A stretch of DNA of 64,000 nucleotides from Azospirillum brasilense (GCF_022023855.1 NZ_CP059453.1:250001-314000), one strand, 5' to 3'. Positions 49,223 to 63,200 are shown, counted from the stretch's first letter. Translations and numbers: made by a program. Notes: a model not told the origin generated them from the sequence alone.

Positions 49223-50539
49223 ATGCCCAGCCTTCCCGACGTCATCGCCGCTCCACCGCCCCGCCCCGCCCGTTCCGCGGAGACGACGGCAGCGCCGTCT
49301 CCCGGCGCGCCGGGCGAGCGCGAGGCGTCCGGCACGCCCTTCGCCGACCTGCTGGACGACGCCGCGGGGCAAGGCGACGCCGATGCGGACGGTGACCAAG
49401 CGGACTCCCCCGCCCGAACCGGTGGCGCGCCGGCCGGCGCCGACGCCGCCCTGGCCGCGCTCCTGCCGCTGCTTGCCGCCCCGCCGCCCGCCTCGGCGCC
49501 GGGCATCGCGGACGCCGCAGCTTTACCGGACTCCGTGCCTTCGACCGGCGCCCTGTCGGTGCTGCCACCCGTCACGGCTCCCCCGGCGGAGACCGCCGCG
49601 ACGCCCCAGCCGCCGGCTCCGGCCCAACCCGGTCCGCCGCAACCGGCCGCGTCGCAGCCCATGGTGCCCACCATCCCGGCGATCCCGAATACCAGACCGG
49701 ACGCTGGGGCGGACGGGACACCGCCACAGGCCACGACCGACTCCGCGGCACCCGCCACCTCGTCCGTTGCCCTGCCGGCTTCCGGGGCCAAACCGGACTC
49801 AGCCCCGCTGTTCCAAGCCAAGGACCCCGCGACGCCCGCCAAGGGCGACGCAACGCAAACCCCATCCCCCCAGCTTCAGCAGGCGATGGCCCAGGCGGGC
49901 GGCAACGCCGCGTCCAACGGCGGCACCGGCCAGAATCCGGGGCAAGGACAGGGACAAGGCCGCGGCAACCCGACCGGACCGGAAGCCTTGTCGGGGCTGT
50001 CCTCCCCGGCGGACCCAGTCGGCACGGCACCGCTGCCCTCTTCCCTCGCTCCGCCGGCGGCCCACGCGGCGGCCCACTACGCGGCGCATCCCGGCGAGAG
50101 CGCCGCGGCGCGGCTGCCCGCCGCCCAGGTGGCCGGCCAGCTGGTGCGCGTCGTCGAGGCGGGCGGCGGCGAGTTCCACATCGACCTGAAGCCGGAGGAG
50201 CTTGGCCCCGTCCGCGTCGTCGCCGAGTTGAGCGGCGCCCGCGTCGCTCTGCATGTCCAGGCCGAAAGCCCGGAGACGCTGGCCCTGCTGCGCCGGGACA
50301 TCCATCACTTGGAACGCGCCCTGTCCGACGCCGGGTTCGAGCTGGATGGCGGCACCCTGAACTTCTCGCTGCGCGGCGACGGCGAGCCGCGCGGCTTCGC
50401 CTTCTCCGGCCAGGGCGACGGAACGGGGGGGCGCCAGGACAGCCCCGGACGGGCGATCCGCCTCGCCGATTCCTCCGGCGCCCTGCCGCCCGAACGCGCC
50501 GCCCGCCCCATCGACGGCCTCGTCGACATCTCCGTCTAG
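49223..50539 (+). CDS. fliK: Flagellar hook-length control protein FliK
   Basis: This 438-aa protein has a long Pro/Ala/Thr-rich, disordered N-terminal ruler part (residues 1-300) of about 40 percent small residues. The C-terminal substrate-switch domain (about 305-390) is typical: FHIDLKPEELGPVRVVAELS, RVALHVQAESPETLALLRRD, LERALSDAGFELDGGTLNF. FliK measures hook length and switches export from hook to filament subunits through FlhB. It is followed by flgD after 15 bp. The composition makes other reading frames open too; those are shadows. Confidence 0.9.
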   Translation: MPSLPDVIAAPPPRPARSAETTAAPSPGAPGEREASGTPFADLLDDAAGQGDADADGDQADSPARTGGAPAGADAALAALLPLLAAPPPASAPGIADAAALPDSVPSTGALSVLPPVTAPPAETAATPQPPAPAQPGPPQPAASQPMVPTIPAIPNTRPDAGADGTPPQATTDSAAPATSSVALPASGAKPDSAPLFQAKDPATPAKGDATQTPSPQLQQAMAQAGGNAASNGGTGQNPGQGQGQGRGNPTGPEALSGLSSPADPVGTAPLPSSLAPPAAHAAAHYAAHPGESAAARLPAAQVAGQLVRVVEAGGGEFHIDLKPEELGPVRVVAELSGARVALHVQAESPETLALLRRDIHHLERALSDAGFELDGGTLNFSLRGDGEPRGFAFSGQGDGTGGRQDSPGRAIRLADSSGALPPERAARPIDGLVDISV

Positions 50540-50554
50540 CCGCAAGGACCCGCC

Positions 50555-51205
50555 ATGACCACGACCGCGGCCACCAACACGGCCACCACCCCCCCCGCCG
50601 CCGCCGCCAAGAAGCAGACGGTGGATTACGAGGCGTTCCTGAAGCTGCTGACCGCGCAGCTGCGCAACCAGGACCCGCTGTCACCCATGGACGCCACACA
50701 GTTCATGACGCAGCTCGCCCAGCTCTCCACCGTCGAGCAGGGCGTGCAGACGAACCAGACTCTGGGGCAGGTGCTGGACACGCTGAAGAACAGCGGCATG
50801 CGGCTGGACATGGCCTATCTGGGCCGGAAGGTGGAAGCCGCGTCGGACCGCATCAGCCTGTCGGAGGGCAAGGCGGAGATGGCCTATGCCATCGATGGGG
50901 CCGCCGCGTCGGTAAAGATCGAGGTGGTGAACGACGCTGGGCAGGTGATCTACAGCGCGCCCGGCAGCCCGAAGGCGGGCCGGCAGACCTTCACCTGGGA
51001 CGGCAAGCGCAGCGACGGCGCCACCGCCGCGGACGGCACCTACCTCGTGCGCGTGACGGCGAAGGACAAGGCCGGCACGTCGCTGACCACCGCCACCGTG
51101 ACGACCGACACGGTGAAGGAGGTGCGCAGCGTCGACGGCGAGACGCAGTTCGTCCTGAAGGGCGGCGCCACGGTGAAGGGCACGGACATCCTGTCCGCGT
51201 CCTGA
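50555..51205 (+). CDS. flgD: Flagellar hook capping protein FlgD
   Basis: This 216-aa hook scaffolding protein has the N-terminal FlgD signature YEAFLKLLTAQLRNQDPLSP and MDATQFMTQLAQLSTVEQGV, with the rod-like region of residues 1-90. The C-terminal part is FlgD Ig-like/TUDOR-like (GRQTFTWDGKRSDGATAADG; YLVRVTAKDKAG). AAGGA lies 7 nt upstream of the ATG. It is the last gene of the rightward flagellar operon. A terminator follows before the convergent RTX gene. Confidence 0.95.
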   Translation: MTTTAATNTATTPPAAAAKKQTVDYEAFLKLLTAQLRNQDPLSPMDATQFMTQLAQLSTVEQGVQTNQTLGQVLDTLKNSGMRLDMAYLGRKVEAASDRISLSEGKAEMAYAIDGAAASVKIEVVNDAGQVIYSAPGSPKAGRQTFTWDGKRSDGATAADGTYLVRVTAKDKAGTSLTTATVTTDTVKEVRSVDGETQFVLKGGATVKGTDILSAS

Positions 51206-51243
51206 TGGTTTCACCGGATTGATTCGATGGTGGAAACGGCGTG

Positions 51244-51289
51244 CTGGCCGGCGGAGGAGAACTGTTTCCCCGCCGGCCAGCGGCCTTTT
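51244..51289 (+). terminator. flgD terminator
   Basis: The stem CTGGCCGGCGG (51244-51254) pairs with CCGCCGGCCAG (51270-51280), followed by CGGCCTTTTTAC. It separates the flagellar operon from the convergent giant RTX gene. Confidence 0.8.
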
Positions 51290-54200
51290 TACGAGAACCA
51301 GGAGTCGGTGACGCCGGTCAGGCCGACCACGGTGATGGTGCTCTTGTCGGACAGGGTGAAGACGGTGTTCTTGCCGACGGTCTGGGCGCTCGCCTTGATG
51401 TCCGCGATGCTGATGCCGGCGATCGCGAAGCCGAGGATGTCCTCGTCCGGGTTGAACTCGAACACATAGTCGTTCCCGCCGCCGAGCGTGAAGGCGAAGA
51501 TGTCCTTCCCCGCACCGCCGATCAGCCAGTCGTCACCGCCGAAGCCCCAGAGCACGTCGTCACCGGCACCGCCGAACAGCGTGTCGTTGCCGTCCTCGCC
51601 GACCAGGGCGTCGTTGCCGTCGCCGCCGTCGATCAGGTCGTCGCCGGCACCGCCGCCGATCAGGTCGGCCCCGGCACCGCCGAGGATGGAGTCCTTGCCG
51701 TCCCCGCCCACGATGGTGTCGTTGCCCGCGTCGCCGGTCAGCAGGTCGTTGCCGTTCATGCCGAACAGCACATCGTTGCCCTCGCCACCGATGGCCGTGT
51801 CGTTGCCGTCCTCGCCCATCAGCCAGTCGTTGCCGGCGTCGCCGCTGAGCAGGTCGTTGCCGTTGCCGCCGCCGATCACGTCGTCGTCGTCGCCGCCCAT
51901 CACGGTGTCGTCGTCGTCGCCGCCGTGCAGGGTGTCGTTGCCCGCGTCGCCGGCCAGCAGGTCGCGCCCGGTGGTGCTGGCCACCACGTCGTTGCCGCCG
52001 CCGCCGCGGGTGGTGTCGTCGCCCGGACCGAGGTTGATGACCTGGGCGCTGTCGTCGCCGATGGTCAGGCTGCTGCCCTCCCCGCCGGTGAAGGTGCCCT
52101 GGCCGACCAGCACCGCGAAGTCCACCCGATTGAGGACGACCGAACCGCCGGCGTTGCTGCCCATGTTGATAATGAGCGCCTCGCGCGGAGCCTCAAAGTC
52201 CGCACTGCCGGTGATGGTGACCGGTCCCGAACCCGTCGGGGTCAAAGTGCGCAGCGTCATCGCACCGCCGCCGCCGGCGAAGGCCGCCACTTCGTTCCGG
52301 ATCGCCGTGGTCAGGCTGTCCGGCAGCAGGGCGGCGAGCATGCCGGCGAAGACACCGGTCATCTGGCCGCTCTGTACCGTGGATTGCGGACCGTAGGCGG
52401 TGAGGCTCCCGCCCGCCGACACGTTCGCCTGGAGGAGCATGCCGCTCAGCCAGCTCTGCATCAGCGAAACGGTCACGCCATCCCGGCTGCCGGCCGGCAC
52501 AGGCTGGGCAAGGCCCGTCTGGACGAAGGGAACGTCGATGCCCGCAGGGGCACTGGCGCTTCGGGTCTGAACGACGACGCCGTTCACCGTCTCATCGCCC
52601 ACGGGCTTGGTACCGCTGTTGAGGCTGATGACCCCCACATCGTCGTTGCGGATGGTGCCGGTCGCCGTGGCCGTCCCGATCGTGCCGCCGCTGGCGTTGG
52701 ACAGCGTGACCGTGAAGGTCTCGTCGGACTCCACGGTCTGGTCGCCCTGGACGTTGATGGTGATCCGGGCCGTCTGCTGACCTGCCGCGAAGGTGACCGT
52801 TCCCTGCGGCAGGGCGTTCCCGGCGAAGTCGGCGGCGTTGGCGGCGGAGGCACCGCTGCCCGCCACCGCGTAGGACACGGTGGTGGAGCCGGAGGTGTCG
52901 CCCGTGCGGGTGACCAGGAAGGTCAGCGCCGCCGTGCCGTCGTTGCCTTCCGCGGCGCTGCCGGTTTCCGCCGCGATGGACAGGTCCGGCGGCGGGGCGC
53001 CGTTCTTGATGACGCCGGTCGCCACCGCCGTCCCGATGGTGGCGCCGTTCGGGTTGGACAGCGTGACCGTGAAGGTTTCGTCCGCTTCGCTCAGAGTGTC
53101 CGTCGCGATGGCGATTTCCACCGTCTTCGTCGTCTCACCGGCCGCGAGGCTGATAACACCCGTCGGGAAGGCGTTGCCCAGGAAATCCGCCGCGGACGCC
53201 GGGCTCGGCCCGCTGCCGGCCACCGTGTAGGTGACGCTGACCGGGTCGAGGGCGTTGTCGCTGCGGGTGATTGTGAAGGTCGCCTTGGCGTTCGCCCCTT
53301 CCTGCACGATGGCCGACGCCGCCGCGATGTCCAGACGGGGAGTCAGCGCGCCGTCGTCGTTCTCGATCGTCACCGTCGCCCGCGGCGCGGCGATCACCGC
53401 CTGGGTGGGGGCACCGGACTGTTGAGACAGGGTGACGGCGAAGGTCTCGTCGGCCTCCGCCACCGCGTCGCCAGCCACCGCGACGGTGATCGTCGCGGAG
53501 GTCTGGCCGGCGGCCAGGGTCACCGTCCCGCCGGGGAGCCGACCGCCGAAGTCCGCGGCGTCCGCCACCGACGCGCCGAAGCCCGTCACGGCGAAGTCGA
53601 GCACCAGATCGGCGCTGGAGTCGCCCGTCCGGTACACGTCGAAGACGACGTTCGTGCTGCCGCTGTTGCGCTCCGTCACCGTGGCGGTGCGGGCCGCGAT
53701 GGTGATGACCGGGGCGGCGGCCGGCGCGTTCGACGTGGCGGACTGCTGCGTCGGAGCGTTGGTCTGCGTGGCCCCCTTCAGGAAGCTGGCGTCGCCGGTC
53801 AGCGCCACGTCGAGCAGGGCCGCCTGCCGCAGCGCCGGATCGGTGATGCCGGCGGCGTCCAGCAGAGCCTCCGCCCGCTGGCGCAGCGCCTCGGGCAGGG
53901 CGTCCACCGACAGCACCTGCCGCGGGAAGCTGCGGTCGGTGTAGGTCGCCGTCGTCTCGCCCTGGCCGTAGTCGAAGAGCGAGGTCTGCTGCGTCACCCG
54001 CCAGCCGTCGGCGTAGCTGCCGTACAGCACCGAGTAATCGATGGGCTGCGACAGCACCGTGCCGTCGGCCAGCGCCAGATCGTTGGAAGCGTCGCCGTCG
54101 AGGTTGCCCATCAGGCCCTCGATCGACCCCGCCGCACGGCTCGGCGACAGGTAGAGCTGGAGGTCGACGCGGTCGGCCTCGACCGTGACGATGAGCTGCT

Positions 54201-57200
54201 CCTGGTTCGAATAGACGATGGTGTAGACGTTGCCGGAGCGGAAGATGTGCCCGTCACCGACGGCGAGCGACCCGGTGGCGTCCGGAATGTCGGTCGCCTG
54301 CCCGTCGATGCGCAGCGGATGGGCCGAGTCCTTCGCGTTGATGGACACCCGGACCGACCCGATCTTCGTCGCCACCGCCGTGTTGATCGACACCGCGTCG
54401 CCCAGCGCCGCGGTGCGGAGCTGCACGATCCGCTCGTCGCCCGACTTGGCGTTGACGTAGGTGAACTCGCCGACCGCCTGGAAGCTGTAATAGAAGCCGT
54501 CGAAGGTCACCAGATGCGGGTCGCCCCAGTTGGCGCCCGGACGGAAGCCCGGCGGCAGCGGCGGCGCCTGGTTGTCGTCGTTCAGGATGGTGCCGGTGGA
54601 CTGACGGTTGCCCAGCTTGATGTTGGAGCCGTCCGCCGGAGTGGCCAGCGTCACCGCGAAGGTCTCGTTCGCCTCCGCCACGGTGTCGCCCAGCACGTCC
54701 ACCGAGATGGTCTTGCTGGTCTCGCCCGCCGCGAAGGTGACCGTGCCGTCATAGGGCAGGAAGCCGCCCGCCAGATCCCCGGCGCCGACCGGGTTGCTGC
54801 CCGTGCCGGCCACCGTGTAGCCGACCGACACCGCGCCGGTCGTGTCGCCGGAGCGGGTGACCGTGAAGGTGAAGCGGGTGGTCCCGCTGTTGCCTTCCGC
54901 CTTGGACAGCTGGCCCGGCTCGATGGCGACGACCGCCGGCAGGACGTTCGACGCCGTGCCGCCGGTCATCTCGAAGCGCCACAGGCCGTTCACGCCCGTG
55001 TTGCCCGCCGTGGTGTCGAGGGCGAGCATCCCCGCCTCGCTGCCAGACTGCGGCAGGATGAACAGGCCCGCCGTGTCGCCGTTGCCGGCCGTGTAGCCGG
55101 CCCGCGCGACCGCGTTCCCGCCGGTCTGCGCCCAGTTGACGGACTCGTAGCGGAACTCCGCGTCAAAGTCCCCGGTCTGGCGCCCAGTGGCGCCGGCGGC
55201 GTTGGTCAGCACGAGTTGGAAGGCGTTGCGCCCCTCGTCAGTGCCGCCGTTGGCCGCCACGTCGTCCCAGGTGATGACGATGGTCCCGGTGACCGGGTCG
55301 AGGTCGTAATAGACGCGGTTGGTGCCCTGCGAGGTGCCCCCAGGAGTCGCCGCGCCAGTGCCGCCCCGCGTGTCCACGTCGGACAGGAAGGGCGCGATCA
55401 TCGCCGGAGACGTTGCCGACAACGCGCCGGCCAACGGACCGGCGGCCAGCGGCGCGTCGAAGGAGATGCTGCCGTTCGTGTTGATGTAGAAGCCGGTGTA
55501 GACCTTGCCGAAGACGTTGATGCCGTCGGCGAAGACCGACCGGATGTCGATGAAAGCGCTCGACCCGTCGTTGCTGCGGTCCAGCTCGTTCTCGCCGAAG
55601 CCGGCGGTGCCGCCCAGGCCGCTGATCAGCCGCGCCCCGATGGCGGAGGCCGGCGTCAGGTCGACCGTCTGGTCGGTGAAGCGCAGCTCCTCCATCGCGG
55701 TGATGCGGGCGACGCCGTCCGTCCTGGTGCCGCGGGCGTGGGTGACGGTGATCGTCCCGCCGTTGTTGACGATGTCGTAGTTCGCCTTCGCGTCGGTGAA
55801 GACCACCGCGTCGAGTCCGGCGCCGCCGTTGATATCGTCGGTGCCGCCGCTGGCCTGGAACAGGTCGTTGCCGTCACCGCCGTTCAGCGTGTCGTCGCCG
55901 GCCCCGCCGTTCAGCGTGTCGTCGCCGGCGTCGCCGGACAGCAGGTCGTTGCCCAGACCGCCATCCAGGCTGTCGTTGCCCAGACCGCCGGACAGACTGT
56001 CGTTGCCGCCGTTGCCGGACAGCCGGTCGTCGCCGGCCTGGCCCATCAGCCGGTCCGGCGTGTCGCCGCCGGTCAGCGTGTCGGCGTCGGCGGTGCCGGC
56101 CAGGTCGAGGCCGGTGGCCCGAACGAGAACGCCGGCGCTGCCCTCGGCCTCCTGCAGTTCGTGGAAACCGGCCAGCGTCAGGGTAGCGTCGGCCACGCCG
56201 TCGCCGTTCGCGTCGAACAGCAGCTGGGTGGTGGCGCCGCCGGAGGTGACGAAGCGGAAACCGACCTGGGCGCCGCCCGGCTGGGCCACGGTGCCGGTGA
56301 AGGGTCCGCTGCCGACGAAGGTGAAGGGAATACCGGACAGGTCGATGCGGTCGCCCGCCGCGAAGTCGGTGATGCGGTCGCCGTTCGCCTCCGCCACGCT
56401 GGCGTAGCGGAAGGTGTCGTTGCCCTCGCCGCCGCTCAGCACGTCCTCGCCGGCCCCGCCGGCCAGCGTGTCGTCACCAGCACCGCCATAGAGGAAGTCG
56501 GCGCCGCCGAGGCCGTCGAGGCGATCGTCGCCGGCTCCGCCGGTCAACGTGTCGGACGCCGCGCCGCCGGTCAGCGTGTCCGCGCCGTCACCGCCGGTGG
56601 CGGAGATGGCGGTCACGCGGACCAGAACGCCGCTGTTCGACGGATCGGCGGCCAGCGCGTGAGTGCCGGCCAGATGGATGACGCGGTCCGCCACCCCGTC
56701 GCCGTCGATGTCGAACTGGAGATCGGTGGTCGCGAAGGCGCCCGTGCCGGAGTTGACGTAGTTCACCGCCACGCCGGAACCGAAGCGCTGGGAGAGCGGC
56801 GTGGTGCCGAGGAAGCTGGCCGACAGGCCAGAAATGTCGATGCGGTCGCCGGTGGCGAAGTCGGTGATCAGGTCGCCATCGATGTCGGTGGCGCGGGCAA
56901 AGACGAAGGTGTCGTTGCCGGCCCCGCCGGACAGCTCGTCGCGGCCTTCCGACCCCACCAGAATGTCGTCGCCGTCGCCGCCCGCCAGCGTGTCGTTGCC
57001 GGTCCCGCCGGTCAGGCTGTCGTTGCCGGCCCCGCCGGACAGGGCGTCGCCGCCCTCGCCGCCGTCCAGCGTGTCGTTGCCGTCGCCGCCGTCCAGCCGG
57101 TCGTCGCCGCCGAGTCCCTCCAGCCGGTCGTTGCCGCCCAGGCCGGACAGGCTGTCGGCGCCCTCACCGCCGGTCAGCGTCTCCGCCGCGCCGGTGCCCG

Positions 57201-60200
57201 CCAGGATCTTGTTGGAGACGCGGACCAGGATGCCCGCACCGTCTTCCCGCAGGGCATGGCCGCCGTCCAGCGCAATCACGGAGTCCGCAATGCCGTCGCC
57301 GTTGCCGTCGATCTCCACGCGGGTGCGCTGCTGCCCCTCCGGGCCGGTCACCGCGAAGCGGACCTGGGCCGGGCCGAGATTGATGGAGGAACCGGTGAAG
57401 GCGCCACCGCCGATGAAGGTGGCGTTGAGCGCCGACAGGTCGAGGCGGTCGCCGTCCGCGAAGTCGGTGATGCGGTCGCCCGCGGCATCCCCCACAGTCA
57501 GCACACGGAAGGTGTCATTGCCGTCGCCACCGAGCAGCGTGTCGGCCCCGTCGCCGCCGAGCAGCGTGTCGTCGCCGTCGCCACTGAACAGAAGGTCGCG
57601 GTCAGCCCCGCCGGTCAGGCTGTCGTTGCCGGCCCCACCGGTCAGCGTGTCGTCGCCGGCCCCGCCGGTCAGGCTGTCAGGACCGTCGGTGCCCCCGATG
57701 CGCTGGCCGGTGGCACGGAACAGGACGCCCGGCGCCTGCGGATCGACTTGGAGGATGTGCTCCCCGGTGATCTCGATGCTGCGGTCAGTCACACCGTCGC
57801 CGTTCAGGTCGATCTCGAGCAGCGTGTTGCGGAAGCCCGGCTCACCCACCGCCGACACACGGATCTGCGCGCTCCCCGTGCCGCTGAAGGCGGAGGTGCC
57901 GATGAAGGCGGCGTTCAACGCCGACAGGTCGATGCGGTCCCCGTCCGCGAAGTCGGTGATGCGGTCGCCCGCGATGTCGTCCGCGGCGAAGACGAAGGTG
58001 TCGTTGCCAGCCCCGCCGGTCAGGCGGTCGGTGCCCGCCCCGCCGACCAGCGTATCGTCGCCGGCATCGCCGGACAGCGTGTCGTTGCCGACACCGCCAG
58101 TCAGGCTGTCGTTGCCGCCGCCGCCGGACAGGCTGTCGCGCTCGGCGCCGCCCTCCATCGTCTCGCCCGCGTCGGTCCCGGTGAGGACGAGATCGTCCAC
58201 GCGGACCAGGATGGCGGGGTCATTGGGCGTCGCGATCAGCGTGTGCGTGCCGGACAGTATGATCATCCGCTCGCCGATGCCATCGCCGTTCATGTCGAAG
58301 ACGAGCCGGGTCTCGGCCAGCGGGCCGCTGCCGACGATCACGGCGTTGACCTGGGCCGGGCCGGGCTGAGCGACGCTGCCGGTGAAGGCGGCGGTGCCGA
58401 TGAAGGTGACGTTCACGTCGCGCAGGTCGATGCGGTCGTTGGGTCCGAAATCGGTGATGCGGTCGCCGTCGATGTGGCCGGCCCGGTTGAAGCGGAAGCT
58501 GTCCCGCCCGGCTCCGCCGGTCATCAGGTCGCCGCCCGGGCCACCGTTCAGCGTGTCGTTGCCGTCGCCGCCCTCCAGCGTGTCGATGCCGTCGCCGCCG
58601 ATCAGCGTGTCGTTGCCGGCCCCGCCAATGATCAGGTCGTTGCCGTAATCGCCGCTCAGCGTGTCGTTGCCGTCATCGCCGATCAGCGTGTCCGGACCGG
58701 AGGCGCCGGTCAGGCTGTCGTTGCCGGGCGTCCCCGTCAGGGACTTGCCGTATTCTGTGATGAGGACGCCCGGCGCCCCCGCCATCTCGACCAGAGGGAC
58801 CACACCGTTGAGCCACATGCCGACGTCGGCCACGCCGTCGCCGTTGGAGTCGAGAACAACGGTCGTGGTGTCCGCGCTGTAGTAGACGCGCAGTTCGGCG
58901 CGGCCCGGATTGGACACGCTGCCGGTGAACGCCCCCTCCCCGAGGAAATGCGCGTTCAGCGCCGACAGGTCGAGGCGGTCGCCGGGGCCGAAATCGAGGA
59001 TGCGGTCGTAATTCATCTCCGACGCCGAACCGAAGACGAAGCGGTCGTTGCCGGTGCCGCCTTCCAGTATGTCGGCCCCATCGCCACCGGTCAGCACGTC
59101 GTCGCCGGTGCCGCCTTCCAGCGTGTCGGCCCCATCGCCGCCGATCAGCGCGTCGTCGCCGGTGCCGCCCTGAAGCAGGTCGTTGCTGCCCAGGCCCTCC
59201 AGCGTGTCGTTGCCAGCACCACCCGACAGCGTGTCGCGGCTGGGACCGCCCGTCAGGCTGTCGTTGCCGTCGGTGCCGGTCACCGCCTGGGTCGGAATAC
59301 GGACAAGCACGCCCGGCGCCTGCGGATCGACCTTGAGATCATGCTCGCCGGCGATCGTGAAGAAGGTGTTGAGCCAACCGAAGCCACTGCTGGACACCTC
59401 GATCCGGGTCACGCCGCCGGAAATGACCGAGCGCACCTGGACCGGACCGCCGCCGTTGGGATAGAGGGTGAAATCCGCCGAGCCGATGTAAACCGGATTC
59501 AGCGCCGACAGATCGATGCGGTCGCCATCCGCGAAATCGGCGATGCGGTCGCCGTAAATGTCGTTGGCGCTGGTGAAGCGGAAGGTGTCGTTGCCCTCGC
59601 CGCCGAAGAGCTGGTCGGACCCGGCCCCGCCGTCCAGCGTGTCGTCGCCCGCTCCGCCGCGCAGCAGGTCCGCCCCCGCCCCGCCGAGGAGCAGGTCGTT
59701 TCCGGTGCCCCCGTCCAGGCTGTCGGCACCGCCCAGGCCGGACAGCGTGTCGTCGCCGGCCCCGCCGGACAGCGTGTCGCTGCCCGCTCCGCCTTCCAGC
59801 GTGTCGTTGCCGCCGGTCCCGGTCCGGACCGTCTCCGGCGCCCGGACCAGCACGCCCGGCGTGCCCGGATCGACGATCAGGGCGTGCGAGCCCGACAGGA
59901 TGATCCGGCCGTCGACGGTACCGTCACCGGTCAGGTCGAAGTCGAGCTGCGTGTCGTCGCCCGACATGGTCAGGCGGACCTGCGGCGCTCCCTTCTGCTG
60001 GAAGGTGCCGGTGAAGGGCTGTTCGCCGATGTAGGTGACGTTCAGGGCGGACAGGTCGATGCGGTCGCCGGGGGAGAAGTCGGCGATGCGGTCGCCGGCA
60101 AGCTGACTGGCCTCGGTGAAGCGGAAGGTGTCGTTGCCCTCGCCGCCGATCAGCAGATCGGCACCGTCGCCGCCGACCAGCGTGTCGTCGCCGGCCCCGC

Positions 60201-63200
60201 CGTCCAGCACATCGCCACTGCCCAGGCCGTTCAGCAGGTCGTTGCCGCCGCCGCCCCACAGGCTGTCGAAGCCCGGACCGCCGGTCAGCGTGTCCACCCC
60301 TTCGGTCCCGACGAGGGAGCGGTCGGCAACCCGCACCAGCACGCCCGGCGTGTTCGCAAGCTCCTCCAGCGCGTGGGCACCGGTCAGAATGATCCAGTGG
60401 TCGGCGACGCCGTCGCCGTTGGTGTCGAACTCCAGCGCCGTGCTGCCGACGTCCGTGCGGTAGCGCACCTGCGCCGGGCCATAGTTGGGATAGCTGCCGG
60501 TGAAGACCCGTTCGCCGATGAACTGGACGTCCATCTCGGAAAGGTCGATGCGGTCGCCCGGACCGAAGTCGGTGATGACGTCGCTGCCGACGTCGCCGAT
60601 CCCATCGAACCGGAAGTCGTCGTTGCCTGCCCCGCCGGTCAGCATGTCACGCCCGGTACCACCGTCCAGCGTGTCGTCGCCGTCGCCGCCGTTCAGGCTG
60701 TCGGCGCCGCCCATGCCGCGCAGCAGGTCGTTGCCCGCCCCGCCGTTGATGGTGTCGAGCCCGGCGCCGCCATTCAGCTCGTCGTCGCCCACCGTGCCGG
60801 TCTTCGTCTGGTCGGGCACGCGTACCAGGATGCCGGGCGAGCCCGCCAGTTCCTCCAGGGCATGGGCGCCGGCCAGTTGGATCTGGCGGTCGGTGACACC
60901 ATCGCCGTTGCTGTCGATCTCCAGCAGCGTGCCGTTGCTGAGATCCGTGCGGAGGCGGACCGCCGCGGTGCCGTTCCCCGGGAAGCCGTTCTCACCCACG
61001 AAGACAGCGTTCAGTGCCGACAGGTCGATGCGGTCGCCCTGCGCGAAATCGCTGACGTAGGTGCTGGAATAGACGGAATAGCTGGAAGCGGTTCCGGCCG
61101 GTGCCGCGGCGATGCGGAAGGTGTCGTTGCCGGTGCCGCCGGACAGCGTGTCGAAGCCGATGCCGTCTTCCAGAAGGTCGTCGCCGGCGCCGCCGGTCAG
61201 GCTGTCGTTGCCGGCGAAGCCACGCAGCGTGTCGTTGCCGGTGCCACCGGACAGCGTGTCGCGGCCCGCCGCACCGTCCAGGACGTCGTCGCCGGCCGTG
61301 CCGGTCTGCGTCCGGTCGGGCACGCGAACCAGGATGCCGGGCGCGTTCGCCAGTTCCTCGAGCGCCGCCCCGTTGGGCAACTGAATGTAGCGGTCGGCGC
61401 TGCCGTCGCCGTTGGCGTCGATCTCCAGCGTGGAGTTGCTGTTGTCCTGGCGCAGGCGCACCTGCGCCGGCCCCTTGTTGCTGTAGCTGCCGGTGAAGGA
61501 GCCGCCGCCGATGTAGGTGGCGTTCAGACCGGTCAGATCGATGCGGTCGCCCACCGTGAAGTCGGTGATGACGTCATAGCTGTAAGTGGTGAAGCCGTTG
61601 CTCACCGGCCCCGCGGCGAAGCGGAAGGTGTCCGCACCGGCGCCGCCGACCAGCGTGTCGTTGCCCTCGCCACCCTCCAGCGTGTCGTCGCCGTCGCCGC
61701 CGGACAGGCTGTCGTTGCCGGACAGACCCTGCAGCAGATCGTTGCCGGCGCCACCGCTGATGGTGTCCATGCCGGCGCCGCCGGTCAGGATATCGGCATC
61801 CGCCGTGCCGGTCAGGGTCTGGTCGGGAACACGCTCCAGCACGCCGGGCGAACCGGCCACCTCCCGCAGCGCGTGCTGACCGGTCAGGGAAATGCTGCGG
61901 TCGGAATAGCCGTCGCCGTTGCTGTCGATCTCCAGGACGGTGGTGCCGTAGTCCTGGCGGACCCGCACCTGCGCAGGTCCGTTGCCCATGCTGGTGCCGG
62001 TGAAGTTGCCTTCGCCGATGAAGACAGCATCCAACCCCATCAGGTCGATGCGGTCGCCGTTCGCGAAGTCGGTGATGATGTCCCCGCCGGCGTCGGTCGG
62101 GTTGGAGAAGCGGAAGATATCGTTGCCCGCCCCGCCCGTCAGGCTGTCGCCGCCGGGCCCGCCGTCCAGCGTGTCGTCGCCGAAGCCGCCGGACAGGCTG
62201 TCGTTGCCGCCCAGGCCCCGCAACAGGTCGTTGCCGTTGCCGCCGTTGATGGTGTCGCGCCCGATGCCTCCGGTCAGCGTGTCGGCCTCCTCCGTGCCGG
62301 TCAGCGTCTGGTCGGGAATGCGCTCGAAAACGCCGGGCGAACCGGCCACCGGCTGCAGCGCCGGCCCACCGCTCAGAGTGATGGTGCGGTCGGAATAGCC
62401 GTCGCCGTTGCTGTCGATCTCCAGGACCGTGGCGGTGGCGTCGGCACGGACGCGGATCTGCGCCGGACCGTTGCTGGAATAGCTGCCGGTGAAGGGGGAT
62501 TCGCCGATGAAGGTGGCGTTCAACCCGGTGATCTCCAACCGGTCGCCGAGGCCGAAGTCGGTGATGACGTCACCGTCGATGTCGGTGAGAGCGAACCGGT
62601 AGACGTCGTTGCCGAGCCCGCCGGTCAGCGTGTCGGCTCCGGCGCCGCCTTCGAGCGTGTCGTCGCCCTCGCCACCCGTCAGACTGTCGTTGCCGGACAG
62701 TCCCTGCAGCAGGTCGTTGCCGCCGCCGCCGTTGATGGTATCGCGCCCGGCGGCGCCCTCCAGCGTCTCGGCCTCCGCCGTTCCGGTCAGCGTCTGGTCG
62801 GGAATGCGCTCGAAGACGCCGGGCGAACCGGCCACCTGCTGCAGCGCAGGCGCGCCGTTCAGATAGATGTAGCGGTCGGCGTAGCCGTTGCCGTCGCTGT
62901 CGATTTCCAAAGACGTCTGCCCACCGTACATGCGGACGCGGATCTGCGTCGGCCCGGTGTTCATAAAGGAGCCGGTGAAAGCCCCATCACCGATGAAGGT
63001 GGCGCCCAGGGCAGACAGGTCGAGACGGTCGCCCAGGGCGAAGTCTTCGATAACGTCGCCGTTGACGTCGCTCAGGCTGGCGAATCGGAAGGTGTCGTTG
63101 CCGACCCCGCCGGTCAGCGTGTCGCCGCCGGCCCCGCCATCCAGCGTGTCGTCGCCCTCGCCACCGGACAGGTTGTCGTTGCCTCCCAGACCGCGCAGCA